DNA of 64,000 bases from Spirometra erinaceieuropaei (lineage: Eukaryota > Platyhelminthes > Cestoda > Diphyllobothriidea > Diphyllobothriidae), in the NCBI GenBank assembly GCA_902702965.1, contig CACRXP010000644.1, positions 126,496 through 190,495 on the forward strand, given 5' to 3'. How positions within the stretch are numbered: position 1 is the stretch's first letter; each line of letters starts with the position of its first letter. The notes below the pieces were generated by a model. It worked only from the letters and a program-made list of their open reading frames with translations, was not told the origin of the DNA and did no database searches. Positions 1-13,080 of the stretch are shown in pieces. A program made the position numbers and the translations under genes.

Positions 1-720
1 CTGGGGTCCTCTCAATGTCCGGAATCAACAGTGTGTGCAAGAATGATGCTGCTTATGTTCCTCATTTTGCTTTTTCTCAGCCACGCCTGGAGCTGTTCCC
101 GTAATCTTTCGGATAAACGCCGACTCGTCTGGACAATATAGCCTAATCCACGGGGACAGGTAAAGGAGAGAACACGCATTGAAGTGGTTTGAGATGGCAA
201 CCTATCATTACATTCTCCGTATATAACAGGGTTAGTCAATAATAATAGCACCCGAATTCTTGCCGCTGGGATGCTTCGTGAAACAGATTAGCAAAGGGGT
301 CTTCTTAGGGGTTCATTCGCCGCGTCCCTTGAAATGGGGACTTTGAGGAGCAGAGTTTTCCTCCCCGCCGTCAGTGTGGTAGGTTTTTCTGTTTTCTCGA
401 TAATATTCTTTGCAATCTATTTGTTAAGATACCTGTTCTCAGGAAGTGGATCCTGGATCCTTCTAATTCCTTCGTCGATTATCTCTGCCGAACAAATGTT
501 TTCAGTCATTTGAGCCAAATAACGGACAAGGTTGCGTTTCTGTTGAAGCTATGTGAAACTTCGGATGTTCGTGCATTATCCCGACCAGATTTTCCCCCAA
601 TAGACGCTCCTTCGGACGCTACCGTCTGGTCTTCCTCTTAGAAGGACGTAATCGACTGGTTGCGTTCACCGTAGTCAAAGATCCACTAACTGCATGCAAT
701 CCTCCGCGTCCTCTTTTTCC
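1..720 (-). pseudogene. Penelope-like retroelement relic (RT C-terminal part plus GIY-YIG endonuclease)
   Basis: Read on the minus strand, roughly 590 to 250 gives a decayed stretch with the usual PLE thumb/linker pattern (RNLVRYLAQ, then ICSAEIIDEGIRRIQ, then a K..I.RDAANEPLRR block). An open segment from 251 to 12 resembles a GIY-YIG endonuclease (FTCP....YIVQTSRRLSERL...LQAWL...SSI..H.VDSGH). The same signature is clearer at 4186-4518, so both belong to one PLE subfamily (C here). The normal YIG is YIV and stops interrupt the upstream part, so this is a dead copy. Its 3' end lies beyond the left edge of the window. Family assignment rests on motif order, not on a search. Confidence 0.7.
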
Positions 721-3700
721 TCTCTCCCGAAATGGTTCTTCCTAATTCTCACTCCCTTACACCACCCTCTCCGCCATATTTATACACCTCGCTTGTGTAT
801 CAAGACGAACTTTGCCCGTGTTATATGGCACGGTATATGCAATTTGTGTTTGACAAAGTTCAGACCGAATTAAAAGCTCATGATGGCATAACTTACGCGA
901 CGTCACTGTGCCTAATTAGATGCAAGGACATGCGTGCTTGCGGAGAATGAATACTAGTTCGAACGCGATTGGAAACGATAAACTGCCAAGTCTTGAGTTG
1001 GATGGCCCGAGGAAGGCTTGGAAGTATAGGGGCATAATTTTTTCTGCCGGTGTCCCCCTTCGTAATTGACTATTTGGATTCCAGCATCAATTCTGTGGTC
1101 CATCCGTCACAGGGTCAAATCGACTCGTAACTGCTAACACTGACATTCTTCTCGGTGCTGCAGTTCATCGAGCGTCCCCTGAGCTCTCTTCACATCTGCC
1201 CCATTGGTTGGGGTCCCTCGAGGTCGGTCCTACGGCCTTTCTGAAGAAAACCTTTGTTTTGATATGGTGCAGGAGTTACTGGAATAATTACTGGCGAAGG
1301 GACCCAGCAAGAGCATTTACTAGAGCCCTGAGACTGCCATAGCCATAATCTATCCTGAAAACATTGCAAAGTCCAAAGACTAAACAGCATGCAGTGACAT
1401 CTGACAGGTCACAGCCCTCCGTCACCTCAACCTCGGCATGCACTGGGACTGCCAGGTCCACCAACACACTTGTTTTCTCATTTCTCTTTCGCTGTTCTTC
1501 GTTTTCCTGCCTGTAATAAACTTTCCAGCCAAACAGAACCCCAAACACTTTATTCCAGATGACTGGTTATACAATGATGACAGTATTTGACAGGTTCTTG
1601 AAACTTCTAATAGGCGTCGGTAGCTACCTTTAATGCATCTGGTTCAGCATCTGAGTGATAAACTGCCCAATTTAGTGTGCAATCGAAAGGGTTTAAAATG
1701 CGATGATTTGTCGTTTGGCTGGTCGTAAAATTTGAAAATTCGATACAGGCAGTTTTTTCCGGAACCGCAGAAAGCGCGTGCTCCAAAGGGCCTAGATGTG
1801 ATCCGATATTGTACTGGAGTAGAGTTTAATTCTGAAGTTGAAGGCAGTATTTGAAATTACTGCCCACGAAGAGGTCAGTTGGGATTTGTTTCCAAACGAA
1901 GTCCATATTCAGATGTTACTCAAGAATGGATTGTAGATACATGCTGTGAATAATGTATTCGGACTCAAAAGTTTCCAAACTAGTAGTTACAAGATATGGA
2001 AACCCTCATAGGAGAAGTCAAAAGGGGTTAGACGCTGGCCCATACTCGGCCTGGGGCAAAGTTGACCGTATAAACGAAAATGGCTTCAAAGTAGGAACTG
2101 GCAATTCAACTCCTCATATTCCAAGTATGCCCTCGCAAGCCGAATTTTCTTCATGCCTCCCTCAGTCCCAAATGAGGTCATCTGCAATGAGAAAACCCAA
2201 CAGTCATAGGGGAAAGACCGTTCCTTGTCTCCATCCCCCCCGGTGATGACGGGATAAGAGCCCTTCTGATAAGTGTTCAGGTGCGAGGCCAGACCGTCTG
2301 TTTTAAATTCTTATCTGGTCCATAAGGCTTTCGCTGGTAAGGAAAACCTCAAGAAATGAAGTTTTGCCACATTCTTACTTGTGAGAGTAGATTTGAAAGT
2401 GTCGTGTGCAAAAAGAGAAACCCCTCCCTGAGGACTGTAGACAAATTCCGCAAACACTTATTGCCGGTGAAAATTGTCCGACCAGGCACGCCTAATGAAC
2501 ACGAGGTAAGTGTGTGGGGTAGCAAATGGTCACAAAGTAAATTTAGAGGAAGCCTAAAGCATGCGCATTAATACGTTCAGAGCACGTTTTTTCTTAGAGC
2601 TGGGAAAGGTTGACTTTGGCTCTGCCTTGAGCTCTCATGGATATTCTACTACGGGCTTAATCAGGCGGAAAGCTCAGTCCGTAAGGAGCAGCAGATTCCC
2701 GTAGCCAATACCAAAAGGCCTGTTGAATTTACGGGAATGCGGGAAGTCATATCTTCTGCTGGTTTTATAGTGCTTACTCGACGCATAAGGTCCCATGCTT
2801 GGCGCAATATCGCTACCATAAGCATGTTTCCTTTTTCCTTCCTGCAGCTGTACATATGTACATCAGATAGCTATTTCCCTCAAAGTCCGGAATTTTGGGG
2901 AAATTAACTCGCGGTCACGCGTAGGGTGACTTCCGTGGCCGGGAAGCAAAAAGGTAAAGCCGGACTGGTGCAGCAAACGTTCGAGTTCTTCGTCTTGTTC
3001 CTTACGAATACCAACCAAGATTCGCGCAATTATTTCATAAGAACGTAAGTAAAGCGCCGTTCTGAAACGTAAGTGGTTAGCCGACGTGTTACCTTGGGAA
3101 TTGTTGGGCTGCTTTTTGTCCTGAAAATATGTGAATGGAAAAGTTTGTACGGTCGTTTGTAGAATAAACTAAGAACAGACGTATTCAAGAGAATCCAGAA
3201 GACCTTGTGAACCATCGATAGACTGTGATAAACGAGTTATTAATATATTTTCCTTTGAAAATTCCCCATTATTACAGTTCAATAGATTGAAAACATTGAT
3301 TCACAAAGAAACTTCATAACGAAAAAACTACTCATCACATAATTGACTAAGAATTGAAACGAGCACATTAGAGTACTAAACAGCTGTCCGTAGCAGGACT
3401 GTCGCGACGCTCAGAAACCAAGTGTAGTGTTTGGTTACAATGATAAATTACAAAAATTATTTCAAATCCAAACAACTCGTGCTTTGATGATAAGAAACTT
3501 CTTCATATTCATTCATATTTGCTTCGGGGACTGTGTTATCACTCCCTCTGTCATTTGTCAATGAGCCGAGATGTCACGCTCTGCGTGACCCGTATATGGG
3601 CCATTCTAGACGAAAACTTTATGCGGTGTGGGCCTTAAGGGCGGGCATTCGCGCTGAAGCTACACTTCGAGTGCTAACCATGATATGCTTATCTGACTAC

Positions 3701-3907
3701 TGGAAGTCTCGGAAATTTAAAATGAGCGCGCAGTGATTAAAGAGTTCAGAATTCTAGAGTTCAGAAAGCCGAAAAAATCACTTTATTCCACTCTAGAATC
3801 CTATTCAAACAAAAGTAGCAGGCAATCTTGCCGCACTCCCAAAGCAGGTGTTAGCCCTAAGCCAAGACGCGCGACCCAGGAATACACACCAGATGTGCCA
3901 TCTCATG
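721..3907. other. No recognised feature
   Basis: Only short open frames occur on both strands (97 codons at most), with no domain motifs, no convincing splice-site pairs and no inverted ends that I could see. It reads as ordinary intergenic or intronic DNA, or decayed repeats. Confidence 0.4.
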
Positions 3908-4777
3908 AAACAAGCATGTACTGAATTTACTGGGGCCAATAAATTTCGTGACGGTTTTTCAACTGCAACCCGTCTCTGCATAACATAGGTAACGAATGAG
4001 AGCGCACAGCAGTATGAATTTGTACAGAATGGCAGTGTATAGGAGCAAGGTCAAAGTTCAAAATAATCAATAATCAGATAAGACGTCTACATAAGCATCA
4101 AAAAGGAAAAAGGAAAGACGAAATGTTAACAACAAATCACAGTCAGGGGAAAATAGAGGCGTGAGATTACCAGGGCAATTGCAGATTGATCACGTCCACT
4201 CCCAATTGTGTGTATGAATTCACATGCACTTGCGGATGCAAGTACATTGGGCGAACGCAAAGGCAATTGGCAACCAGGGCCGCTGAGCATTTGCCTAATT
4301 GGCTTTTCAAACAGGAAAATAGAACCCCCCGTTCGTCTATAACGAAACACCTGTTAGATAGCGGTCATGTTGTCGACCCTAAAGCATCCTTTCGAGTACT
4401 TGTCCGAGCACGTACAACTCGAACCTTGCGTTATTTGGAAGCAGCCTACATACGGAGGGAGAAACCAGACCTGTGCAAGCAGTTAGATCACGTGATCAAT
4501 CCGCAAGTGCCCTGGTAATCTCACGCCTCTATTTTCCCCTGACTGTGATTTGTTGTTAACATTTCGTCTTTCCTTTTTCCTTTTTGATGCTTATGTAGAC
4601 GTCTTATCTGATTATTGATTATTTTGAACTTTGACCTTGCTCCTATACACTGCCATTCTGTACAAATTCATACTGCTGTGCGCTCTCATTCGTTACCTAT
4701 GTTATGCAGAGACGGGTTGCAGTTGAAAAACCGTCACGAAATTTATTGGTCCCAATAAATTCTGTACATGCTTGTTT
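3908..4777 (+). mobile_element. Folded (inverted-repeat) PLE fragment, subfamily C
   Basis: Two arms of about 288 bp, 3908-4195 and 4490-4777, are near-perfect reverse complements. They enclose a 294-bp loop holding the endonuclease-coding part. The right arm is the natural 3' end of the element: the last codons of the frame, then the 3' UTR, ending in an A/T hairpin near 4739-4762. The left arm is the same 3' end inverted and joined directly to the coding loop. PLEs are known to carry terminal repeats in direct or inverted order; here everything upstream of the endonuclease is replaced by the inverted 3' end. No clear target-site duplication was found outside the arms. Confidence 0.85.
4186..4518 (+). 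pseudogene. PLE GIY-YIG endonuclease domain, 5'-truncated
   Basis: This 110-residue frame contains VYEFTCTCGCKYIGRTQRQL followed by R..EHLPNWL, then SSITKHLLDSGH, and later RYLEAAYIRREKPDLCKQL. That order (the GIY-like VYEF, YIG, then Arg and the later Glu/helix region) is the GIY-YIG nuclease core found at the C-terminus of endonuclease-bearing PLEs. A whole PLE protein would have several hundred more residues of reverse transcriptase upstream. None is present, because the frame begins where the inverted arm ends. The frame itself is uninterrupted. It cannot be an autonomous element. Confidence 0.75.
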
Positions 4778-4805
4778 TCAATTCATACCGGGGAGAAAAT
4801 GCTTC

Positions 4806-5840
4806 CAGTATCTCACGAAACGCTTACCGAGATTCTGACATATGTTCCCTGACTCGAAAAGATTACTCAATGAGAGTTGTGTAGCATTAATGATCGTGCT
4901 GCAGACTCCCAAAATATCTCAGTCAGTCCAGGATGCCGGCCCTTCAGTGAGCTTTTTATGGCCGTCCGCAAAAACTAAATTGTAAAAAATGACTAATCAA
5001 GTGGTAGAAAGTTTTCCCATTGATTTTCGATGCTTTTTTAAAGTTAGATATATTTAAATATAAATTTAAAAAAATTAAATATATTATATAGAAAATCTGC
5101 ACTAAATATTTTCTCTTATATCCATTTGGTAATAAATTCCATCTTTTTGAATTTTTTACATAAGGAGAGAGAATTTTGGTTTTAAAGAGATTTTTAATTA
5201 TGCGATTTTCAAGACCGTTAAATTTTCATTTATACAGCATGCCATCAGTGCGTTTATGAATGCTACTCATAAAGTATGTAACCTGGTCCACATCCGTTGC
5301 AAAATTTTATGAGTGCTATATAACATCTTCCTAACAGCTTAGAGAAATATGTGACATTCCTTTGACGGGGTGTATACATAATGTAGGCTGGAAACCTTGG
5401 ATGTAAGTGTAACAGCAGATGGAGCGAAAAATCCTTTGGGAATTGGAAAAAATATCTAAAAACCGAGAGATAATCTCTTTTCAATAATAAATGTTGAAGA
5501 AGGCATAATTTATTACCAAATGTGCGTAAGGGAAATTGTTTTGGTGCATGTTATCTGGACAATATGCATTTAAATTTATAGGGGCATCGAAAAGCAATGG
5601 GAAAAATTCATAGCACTTAAGTTGTCATTTATTTGCATAGTGTAGTTTCTGCAGACGGCCGGGAAGAAGCTCATTCAAAGGCCGACCCCTGGCTTGACTG
5701 ACAGATTTTAGCATTATGCTGCATGATAATTAGTATCACAAAGCTACTTAAACCATCTTTTCGAATCAAGGAACACTTTTCAGGATTTTGGCCAACATTT
5801 CATGAAATAACACATCTGCCGTACTTACTGCTGCATGACG
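4806..5840. mobile_element. AT-rich foldback/MITE-like element, copy A
   Basis: The left part (about 4806-5100) and right part (about 5580-5840) are diverged reverse complements. The outer ends share TCA.GAAA.G.T..CC.A.ATTCTGA. Inner landmarks also pair, such as CCATTGATTTTCGATG on the left and its complement around 5590-5612. The same sequence order recurs at 7103-7604 and 29536-30060, so this is a repeat family. No transposase motif is visible, so it is probably non-autonomous. It begins about 30 bp after the folded PLE. Confidence 0.6.
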
Positions 5841-6837
5841 CAACTGCAAGAAGATCGTATCGTTTTAAATCTAAGTCCTTTTTGAACCATTTATAATTTA
5901 GGAAACGGGCGGCAGATAACACGACACCAAAGTCTGGTTGCTACGGTGACGGGCTGTTCCTTCAAAAACTTATTGATGCTTTATCATGCAAAAACATGTG
6001 CGTTTATTGAGCTAGCCGCCAACCTGCCGTTGCTTCTTGAAAGTATATGTGCTGAATTACTATTTGACCTTCCATGGGTAATATTGAAAATATCGAAGTG
6101 TGTTACTGACAAGCTGTTCCAATTAACCCAGCATGTGTTAGTTTTTTCGACCCCTCGGAGCTCCATGCATTAACGCCGAGTAAGCAAGGCGTTGGTTCAG
6201 TTTTGCAGGCATACACGCTTGTCTCAGTGGCTGCAATGAATTTTTTAATGAGTCCAGGCAAACTGTAGTCCTTAGCGAAGGTTCTAATGGGACTCTCGTT
6301 CGTTTTTTTTTAAATTCTGTTTCACGTTAGCGAAGTGAGAAATTAAGACTTCTTGGTAAATTTGCTCGCACCAGCACTTTTTGGCTCGTGCTTCGCCTGC
6401 CCCTCCCGCTTCTCTTTCACCAGCCTTTTGGGCATTCTTTCAGGAACTATTTATGGTTGATTGCCGTCGTAAGTCATTTAGCAGTCGCTCAGGAGATTTG
6501 ACTAGAATTGGTGATCATTTTATGCCTTATTATGTTGAGAATGTTCAACTCACTCAGGGATGTCACTAGAGACAGAGCACCTCTTCTGTAGGTTTGTTTG
6601 AAATATACGAGAGTCACTACCATGCATCCTACGTCGGTCACACAATTTGGTCAGATGTGATTACGTAGCTGCACCTGTGGTAAACGAATCCCAGCTACCT
6701 GTAATACGTACCGGTGATTATAGGGGTTGTCACAGGCGGAGGCGGGGGGACACGCAGGCGACGGAGTAAGTAACTGAATGCTAAAGGAAAGCTATTGGGA
6801 ATGCGCGGTTGTACTTTTTATGGTTGAGAAATAGTTG
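5841..6837. other. No recognised feature
   Basis: Short frames only (75 codons at most). No repeat, tRNA or domain signal was recognised. Confidence 0.4.
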
Positions 6838-6842
6838 CCCAA

Positions 6843-6930
6843 ACACGTAACCCTAACCCCTGACCCTAACCCTGACCCCCAAGCCCTAACCCTTACCATT
6901 ACCCGCAGTCCTAAACCCTAACCTTGAAAC
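6843..6930. repeat. Degenerate telomere-like (CCCTAA) tract
   Basis: Interrupted CCCTAA/CCCTGA units are packed into about 90 bp. They resemble the flatworm telomere motif (TTAGGG) but are imperfect and internal. Unlike the loci at 31.2 and 48-50 kb, I could not define paired inverted arms here. Confidence 0.7.
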
Positions 6931-7102
6931 ATCCAGCGCGAAAGTTAGAAGGAGACGACAGGCCGAAAGTCAAGAAGGACCACCGGCGTCGGGCCAAGAA
7001 AGGTAGACACGGCAAAAAAGCAACAAGGCCGCCAACAGAACACTCACGACAAAGCCCAGCAACAGCATGCCAACGTAATCACACCAACTCAAAATAAGTA
7101 CA

Positions 7103-7604
7103 TTGCGTGACCTATCTCATGAAATGTTGGCTGAAATTCTGAAATGCGTTTTCGATTAGGAAGAATTACTTGGTCGCGGTTGTGATACTGATTATCTTAA
7201 GGCATACTCTTATAACAGTTCGGACGAGGCAGGATGTCGGCTTTTAAATGCACTTCTTTTCAATCTCCTGTAGAATGCGTGCTCGGTAAAAAATGACATG
7301 CATTTTTCCCATTGATTTTCGATGGTCTTGGAAATTCAAATATATTTTATAGAAACCACAAACAAAAATATGCTTTCTTTTAGTCAANNNNNNNNNNNNN
7401 NNNNNNNNNNNNNNNNNNNNNNNNNNNNNNNNNNNNNNNNNNNNNGAAAAGAAGTGCATTTTAAAGCCGACATCCTGCCTCGTCCGAACTGTTATAAGAG
7501 TATGCCTTAAGATAATCAGTATCACAACCGCGACCAAGTAATCCTTCCTAATCGAAAACGCATTTCAGAATTTCAGCCAACATTTCACGAGATAGGTCAC
7601 GCAC
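7103..7604. mobile_element. AT-rich foldback/MITE-like element, copy B, with assembly gap
   Basis: 7103-7261 and 7446-7604 are near-perfect 159-bp inverted repeats that start with GCGTGACCTATCTC.TGAAA. The centre holds a run of 58 N (7388-7445). The gap sits at the inner edge of the right arm, where a hairpin would disturb assembly. The left inner sequence matches copies A and C. The high arm identity suggests this is the youngest copy in the window. Confidence 0.8.
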
Positions 7605-8150
7605 TGTAAGCAGGTCGACAGTATTGTGTCCATCAGGCGCGGCAACATAAACACATCTTACACAAAATTTTATTATAAGCCTCGAGAAAATGCTGACAGG
7701 TGCAATTTATGGCACTTACCAGGTCGTCCAGGGATAAACCGTGTATATGATAACTCAAGAAATGGTATGAGCTGCACAACAAAATCCCTATAAAGCAAGG
7801 TTAACCAATGCGGCGCTCCCCAACGACAATTCTTAAAAATAAGACATAGTTGGATTCCCAAATTAATATTTGCTGGCATAAAAATGATTAGTTCTCACTG
7901 AAGATAAAAATTTCAGAAAATACCTGCATTATGAGTCACTCAAATAAGACCACCCGTAGCGGTGCATAAGGAAGAAGGACACGCGGGGGAGGTAAAATAA
8001 TGGGACCAGATAACGGATAGAATGACTATCCATTTGCATTTAGCACAGCAGAAAGTCTTTCAGACAAGAAGATAGTCATGATGTCTATAGTTAATTGTTC
8101 AAATTGGTTATCTAGCGTAAAATCAAATTCTTCTTGCATTGAAACTTTCT
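7605..8150. other. No recognised feature
   Basis: AT-rich, with short frames only. It could include the downstream end of the transposase relic that follows. Confidence 0.35.
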
Positions 8151-9060
8151 TATATCTTGTAACAATTTCCTTTTAGAAGTGCGACAATATTTTCGTTAGG
8201 ATAAAGATCCGAACTGTTGGGAGGAATAAAAATCGATTGGAGGTCACATGCGGGGAGGCTGTCTGTTGTCCAAAGTGTTGGATTACATTTACAGGCAGCA
8301 TCGGATTAATAGTTTTTAGAGCGATGAACGAGAGCATTCTCGTGTAAAATTATGACATTCATTCGCTGACGGTGAATGTCGTTGCAACCAAAGATATCCT
8401 TCACAATATCGACGAACACCTTGTTGTTGATGTCCGTAGTCGACCACCAGACTGGCCGTTCTCCGAATTTGATAGCCTTTCAAATCATCAACCGTCGACA
8501 TATGCTGAACGTTTCCTTCGTCGAAGTATGCTCCTTTGGAACCTCCTCATATACGACCACCTGGGTCGACTTCGCAGACTTTTCTAGAAATAAGGCCTTA
8601 TCGCAGAATAACGTGCTGTTGCAGAATGAGGGCCTGTGACCAATATAATTACTAGCAAATAAACAACATTCTTTAATAATTTTCCTACTTTAGAACGGCT
8701 TGATCGTGGTTTTCGCTGGTGAAGTTTGAATTCCTGTGTCCTTTCTCTAGTTATGTTCATAGAATACATCAGCAGATGTTTATGTGAATTGTCTCAATTG
8801 GCATGTTTCTTTAGTGCACGACGAATAAAATCGTCGTCTTGCTTACTTATGGGTCATTTTGGTTCATCCTGCTGATTTTTGTGTACGGTTCTATCATTAG
8901 TAATTTTCCGCAGAGTGACTTTACTAATATTCAAAATGCTTGCTAATTACTCATTTGACAACCCTTCCACTGTTAATTTTATTATCCGTTTGTGGTCGAC
9001 TGTCGACAAAAATTGTTTGGACATCGTTGTTCTGTGGCGTGACACAGAAAAGTGACAGTG
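8150..9060 (-). pseudogene. Tc1/mariner-type transposase relic
   Basis: On the minus strand the frame opens near 9045 with MSKQFLSTVDHKRIIKL and VEGLSNE.LASILNISKVTL, a helix-turn-helix pattern like the DNA-binding end of Tc1/mariner transposases. About 8358-8310 gives NVIILHENALVHRSKN, matching the family's HDNA.PH block with the catalytic Asp changed to Glu. About 8242-8160 gives IFIPPNSSDLYPNEN, matching the PPYSPDLNPIEN block. Frame changes and stops separate these pieces, so it is dead. The size fits a whole transposase gene (about 340 codons). Terminal inverted repeats were not found. Confidence 0.65.
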
Positions 9061-12000
9061 TGTCATGCGCATTCTATATATATATTTCTATAGCTAATTA
9101 TTTTTGTCGTGGAAACCCATATTACTGTCAAACAAGTTTATTATTCAGTTCTACGATAAGAAGAGTCATAAGTTTGCAAAACATAAATTTTAAACCTGAA
9201 TTCGTCCCTCCTTTCTTGAAAATACTGCAGTTTCTCATATACGCCCTCACCTGATTTTTATGGATGAGCAATCCAATCCTCTTGATCGTATTAATGTTAC
9301 TTTTTTAGCCCAATGTGCATAAGCATGAGGTTTTCATCGCAGGGAATTACCCAAAGCCTGTCTATTTTCCTCTTAGGAAACAGACTTAAAAGGAGTTCTT
9401 CTTTGGTGTACAGCTCTCTGGACCTCAGACCAATTCAACAAACACAAGCAACACCACCACATGTATGATACACTACCCACTTAAATGATGATCACAACAT
9501 TTAATGAGTTAGGCCATATCATGTATATCCTACGTTATTTGGTGTCTTAGAAGGAAATATGGCACGTGCTTTCCATACCGGCATACACTTACACATACAG
9601 TTCATTTCAGTTATGGAGTGTGTGCACAGTAGTGTAGTACCCGAGCCAGCTGTCTTTTTAACTTCGTTTGAGATGGGACCTTCCAAAGTCCGTAAGCCTT
9701 GTACTTTTCCCAACGATCTTCCAGGTTCAACGGAGTCAGGATCAGTTTTCATCGTTCCAACATCCAATTTGTCAACGCAGTCAGACATGACGTAGAACGA
9801 TGGTTTTTACGTAAAGTTAATAAGGTTCGAAAAAGAAGATAGCTAGAGTAGAAAAAATAGGCAACTTGACATCGTTCGCACAGTCATGCACTTTCAACCC
9901 TCAATTAGCGGGCCTGTCCAAGTTATCTTCCGGCGCGCTGTCCGACCCTTGACTCACAGTCGGTCCTCGCTCGCAGGCGGCCCCTTCAAATTCAAAAGGA
10001 AGAAAACAACGCAAAAACCAACGTTATGTAAAGTGTGCACAGAACATTCTAAAAAGTACATTTTTCCGGAGATCACTACTTTACAGTGGCTCAGTATATT
10101 ATCAACGCATTTGTAAACTCAACAATGAAATGGAATCTACGCAACTAGACGGCAAAAGCAGTTCAAGAAGGTCTGGAAATTGTTCCGAGACTATCAATGG
10201 AACACTTTGTCTGCTGCTGTTAGTTGCCCACTGAGGGGGAATTTGGTCTTTGAATACGACTCACCGATTTGCTCATTAGCTCATGTCAAAATTCTACGCA
10301 CTTGGTCGCCTTCGGATCCAAAATCGTGATAAACCTTCTCTGTTGACTGTTCTTATTGTTAGTACAATAGGTGGCCAGCGTTGCAGATTATTAAGAAGTG
10401 TCCGACGGGACTGGCCCTAGTTGATAAAGGGGCTTGATAGACAACTATTTTGAGGTTGCTGTAAATTATGTTGGACAGAACACAGTCGCTGCGTCTGGCT
10501 ACAGTCTAGGTTGGGGGTCTGGAAGAGCGGCTGTGGTAGAGAACGAGACAATGCAATTCATGGTTGGAAGCAGTGGCATGTATGTTTCATCTACTGCGCC
10601 TCACTTTTGGGGCGCAGATGACACAACCTTAGACTGCTTAGTATGGGCTGTTCAGTGCTGAGTCGATTTCGTGGACTGAGGTCGCGGAGTCCCTGGGGAT
10701 GTGTTGCAGTTAAGTGGGCTGTTAGGATTCGGTCCGAAATTTAGCGTTCCTCCAGTAGGAGCGAGCACGATGGTGAGGGGATTCGTTAGCGTTGGCGATC
10801 GCCAACGACCCGTGTTGGCCTTTTGTTTGTGTTATGACCATGGTTGCTGAGGTCGATGCGAAGGTGTTTCACAAGAACAATGCGATTTCACGATGCGTAT
10901 TCGGAATTATAGCAGGCTCAAAGAGGTAAGGCCTAACAAGTGTTGCTTACCAATTCCAATAGCGACTGATCCACATTTCTCATTTGAATTGTGAATATGA
11001 CCAGTATTGATGGTTCCAGTGTTCCCACTTGGGGCAGATCGTCATATCTGTCCATCCTGGATGCGAGTTATTGAGGACACCTGCTTAATTCCGACGCATC
11101 TAAATTAGACTCTCAAGTTGTCCTCGTAAAGTCCAATTTGTTCTTTTGTTTGTTGGAGCCTGAAGTTGTGTTGCAATATCATCCCTTTTTCAGTAACCGC
11201 CTACCCATTTTCCTAACGGGCCAATATACACATAATCCGTGGGTTGCCGGACTTTCGAACTTTTACAGTAATCGGCTCAATATAATGAGATTCCCAACTT
11301 GAGACGTGCTATACTGCTCTGGTCGGCGGGGGAAAATATTGGCCCATTTCCAGCTCGATCTGCTGTGGCTCGTTTATTATCTCTCCGAGCAGTAAAAAGG
11401 CGTGTCCTGAAGAAGTTCAAGAAGTTCTAAATTCCATACTCCAGAATGCGCTATTTCTTTGATAGTAGCTTTGTTTCGCTTGAGCCGAAAAGCGTGTCAT
11501 CATAGGTGGCCCGCGGACGTGGGCCAATTCGGTGCCCGCCCGGACGTTATTTATTAGTCTGCTCTCCAAAATTGTCTGCCGCGCTAATTAACAAACAGTC
11601 TCCTATCTCGCAAAGTGTCGGAAATACCTTTTTGCCCACCGCTTCTGGGAAGCAGGGCTAAATTTATGCAGAGGTCTAAAATCCACTGAAAACTACACCG
11701 CACTTAGACAGCAATTTGTTTTCCGAACACGACTGACGCAATTGACTGGAAAAATACCCACTCAGGATCAAGAAATGACTTACAAGTATACCCAGAAACA
11801 ATCCTTTTGTAATCTCATAAAGGTGGTATTATCCAGTAGCAATCGTAGCAGAATATGTCTATCAATGTTTCCCAATTTTCAGGGTATATTGCATATAGAC
11901 CTCGATAGGCATTTAGTCCAGATTAATATCCGTGCTATGGAACTACTTTTTATCTGATTTCGTGTTTGTACAAAGTTTCCACGGTCATGTGTCTTTAAGG

Positions 12001-13080
12001 CATCTGGCGCTGCCTCTGATGATGAGGTTTAAAACAGCAGACAAGGAAAATTCTCGTTCCAGCCGCAGTGCCTACATCTTCCCGGCTTAGCATTTGCCTG
12101 AGAGGTGAGCGTGGGTACATTCATGTGACCAAAACGTGCTTGACAAGGGAGGAGACGCTCGTCATGAGCGGGTTGTTGTTCAAGCGGGTCTTCAACAGAA
12201 GTCGACGTGGTGATTGAGCACATCATCGTAGGCAGTGTGATCGATGCCAAAGCAAACATCTAAGTCTCTGATAATGATAAACTCAACAGGAGGGATCACT
12301 GGAGAAAGGCACACAATTTGTCATGCAGTGATCACGCTTAGGATCTGAAGATAACGACTTCAGTATAGCTCTATACATCTTTGCGGAGACCTTCCAAAAA
12401 GCTTCCGGCTTCATGAAAGCTTGTACTTCGTTACTTCAGGTCACACAGAGGACTCAAATGCCCACCGTGGACCGACCGAGCCTGAGACCGACCAGAACAG
12501 TTCTTCCTTTTAATCAGTTGAACCTGGGGTTATTTTAAGAAAAGACGAGATTCTAGACAGCAAGAATGACCGCGGCCACTCTGGCGGAAGGAGGTGGGGA
12601 CATGAGTTGTTCACAATCCTTGTATCCCGACCGCGTTCGTAGTTCAAACAGTTCCCTCAACAGTGAAGAGATGACGAAAAACCAACGCTTGAGGATATCC
12701 ATTCTTCCTTAAATGGGCCTTATAGTAAACCCATCAGTCTAGTGATATGATGACTTGATTCGGCCTGGACCGCCTGTGGGATTGTACAGCATCCTCCTCC
12801 GAGAACTTCGGTAGCTCTTGGCGGATGCTTGCGTTGACCTCAGGGGTAAGATTATTTTGACGAGCGATAGTGCCTGCGTGAGCATAAATCTCCCGCCTGT
12901 GCGTGCCGCTCCAGCACGGTGGGATCGATCCAAACGGTCCAATTAGATTATACAGAGGAGACACGCTGACTACTCCCATCTGGTTTCGTTCCCCGCTCGA
13001 AGCAGTTGCTGGGCCCTGTATAGCATTGTGGAGCCCCCAATGAGGAATGCTTTGACTGTTTGGACCCAGAGCAGGAAGGG
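9061..13080. other. No firmly recognised feature
   Basis: Several open frames of 70-119 codons occur on both strands (for example 9519-9788 minus and 12734-13093 minus), often overlapping each other. None shows a known motif or clear splice junctions. A short perfect palindrome (GCGTTGGCGATCGCCAACG) lies near 10789-10807. Confidence 0.35.

Noticed and set aside
9519..9795. Paired plus/minus frames of 78 and 89 codons
   Set aside because: No motif, no splice sites and no repeat match; one of the two must be spurious and I cannot support either.
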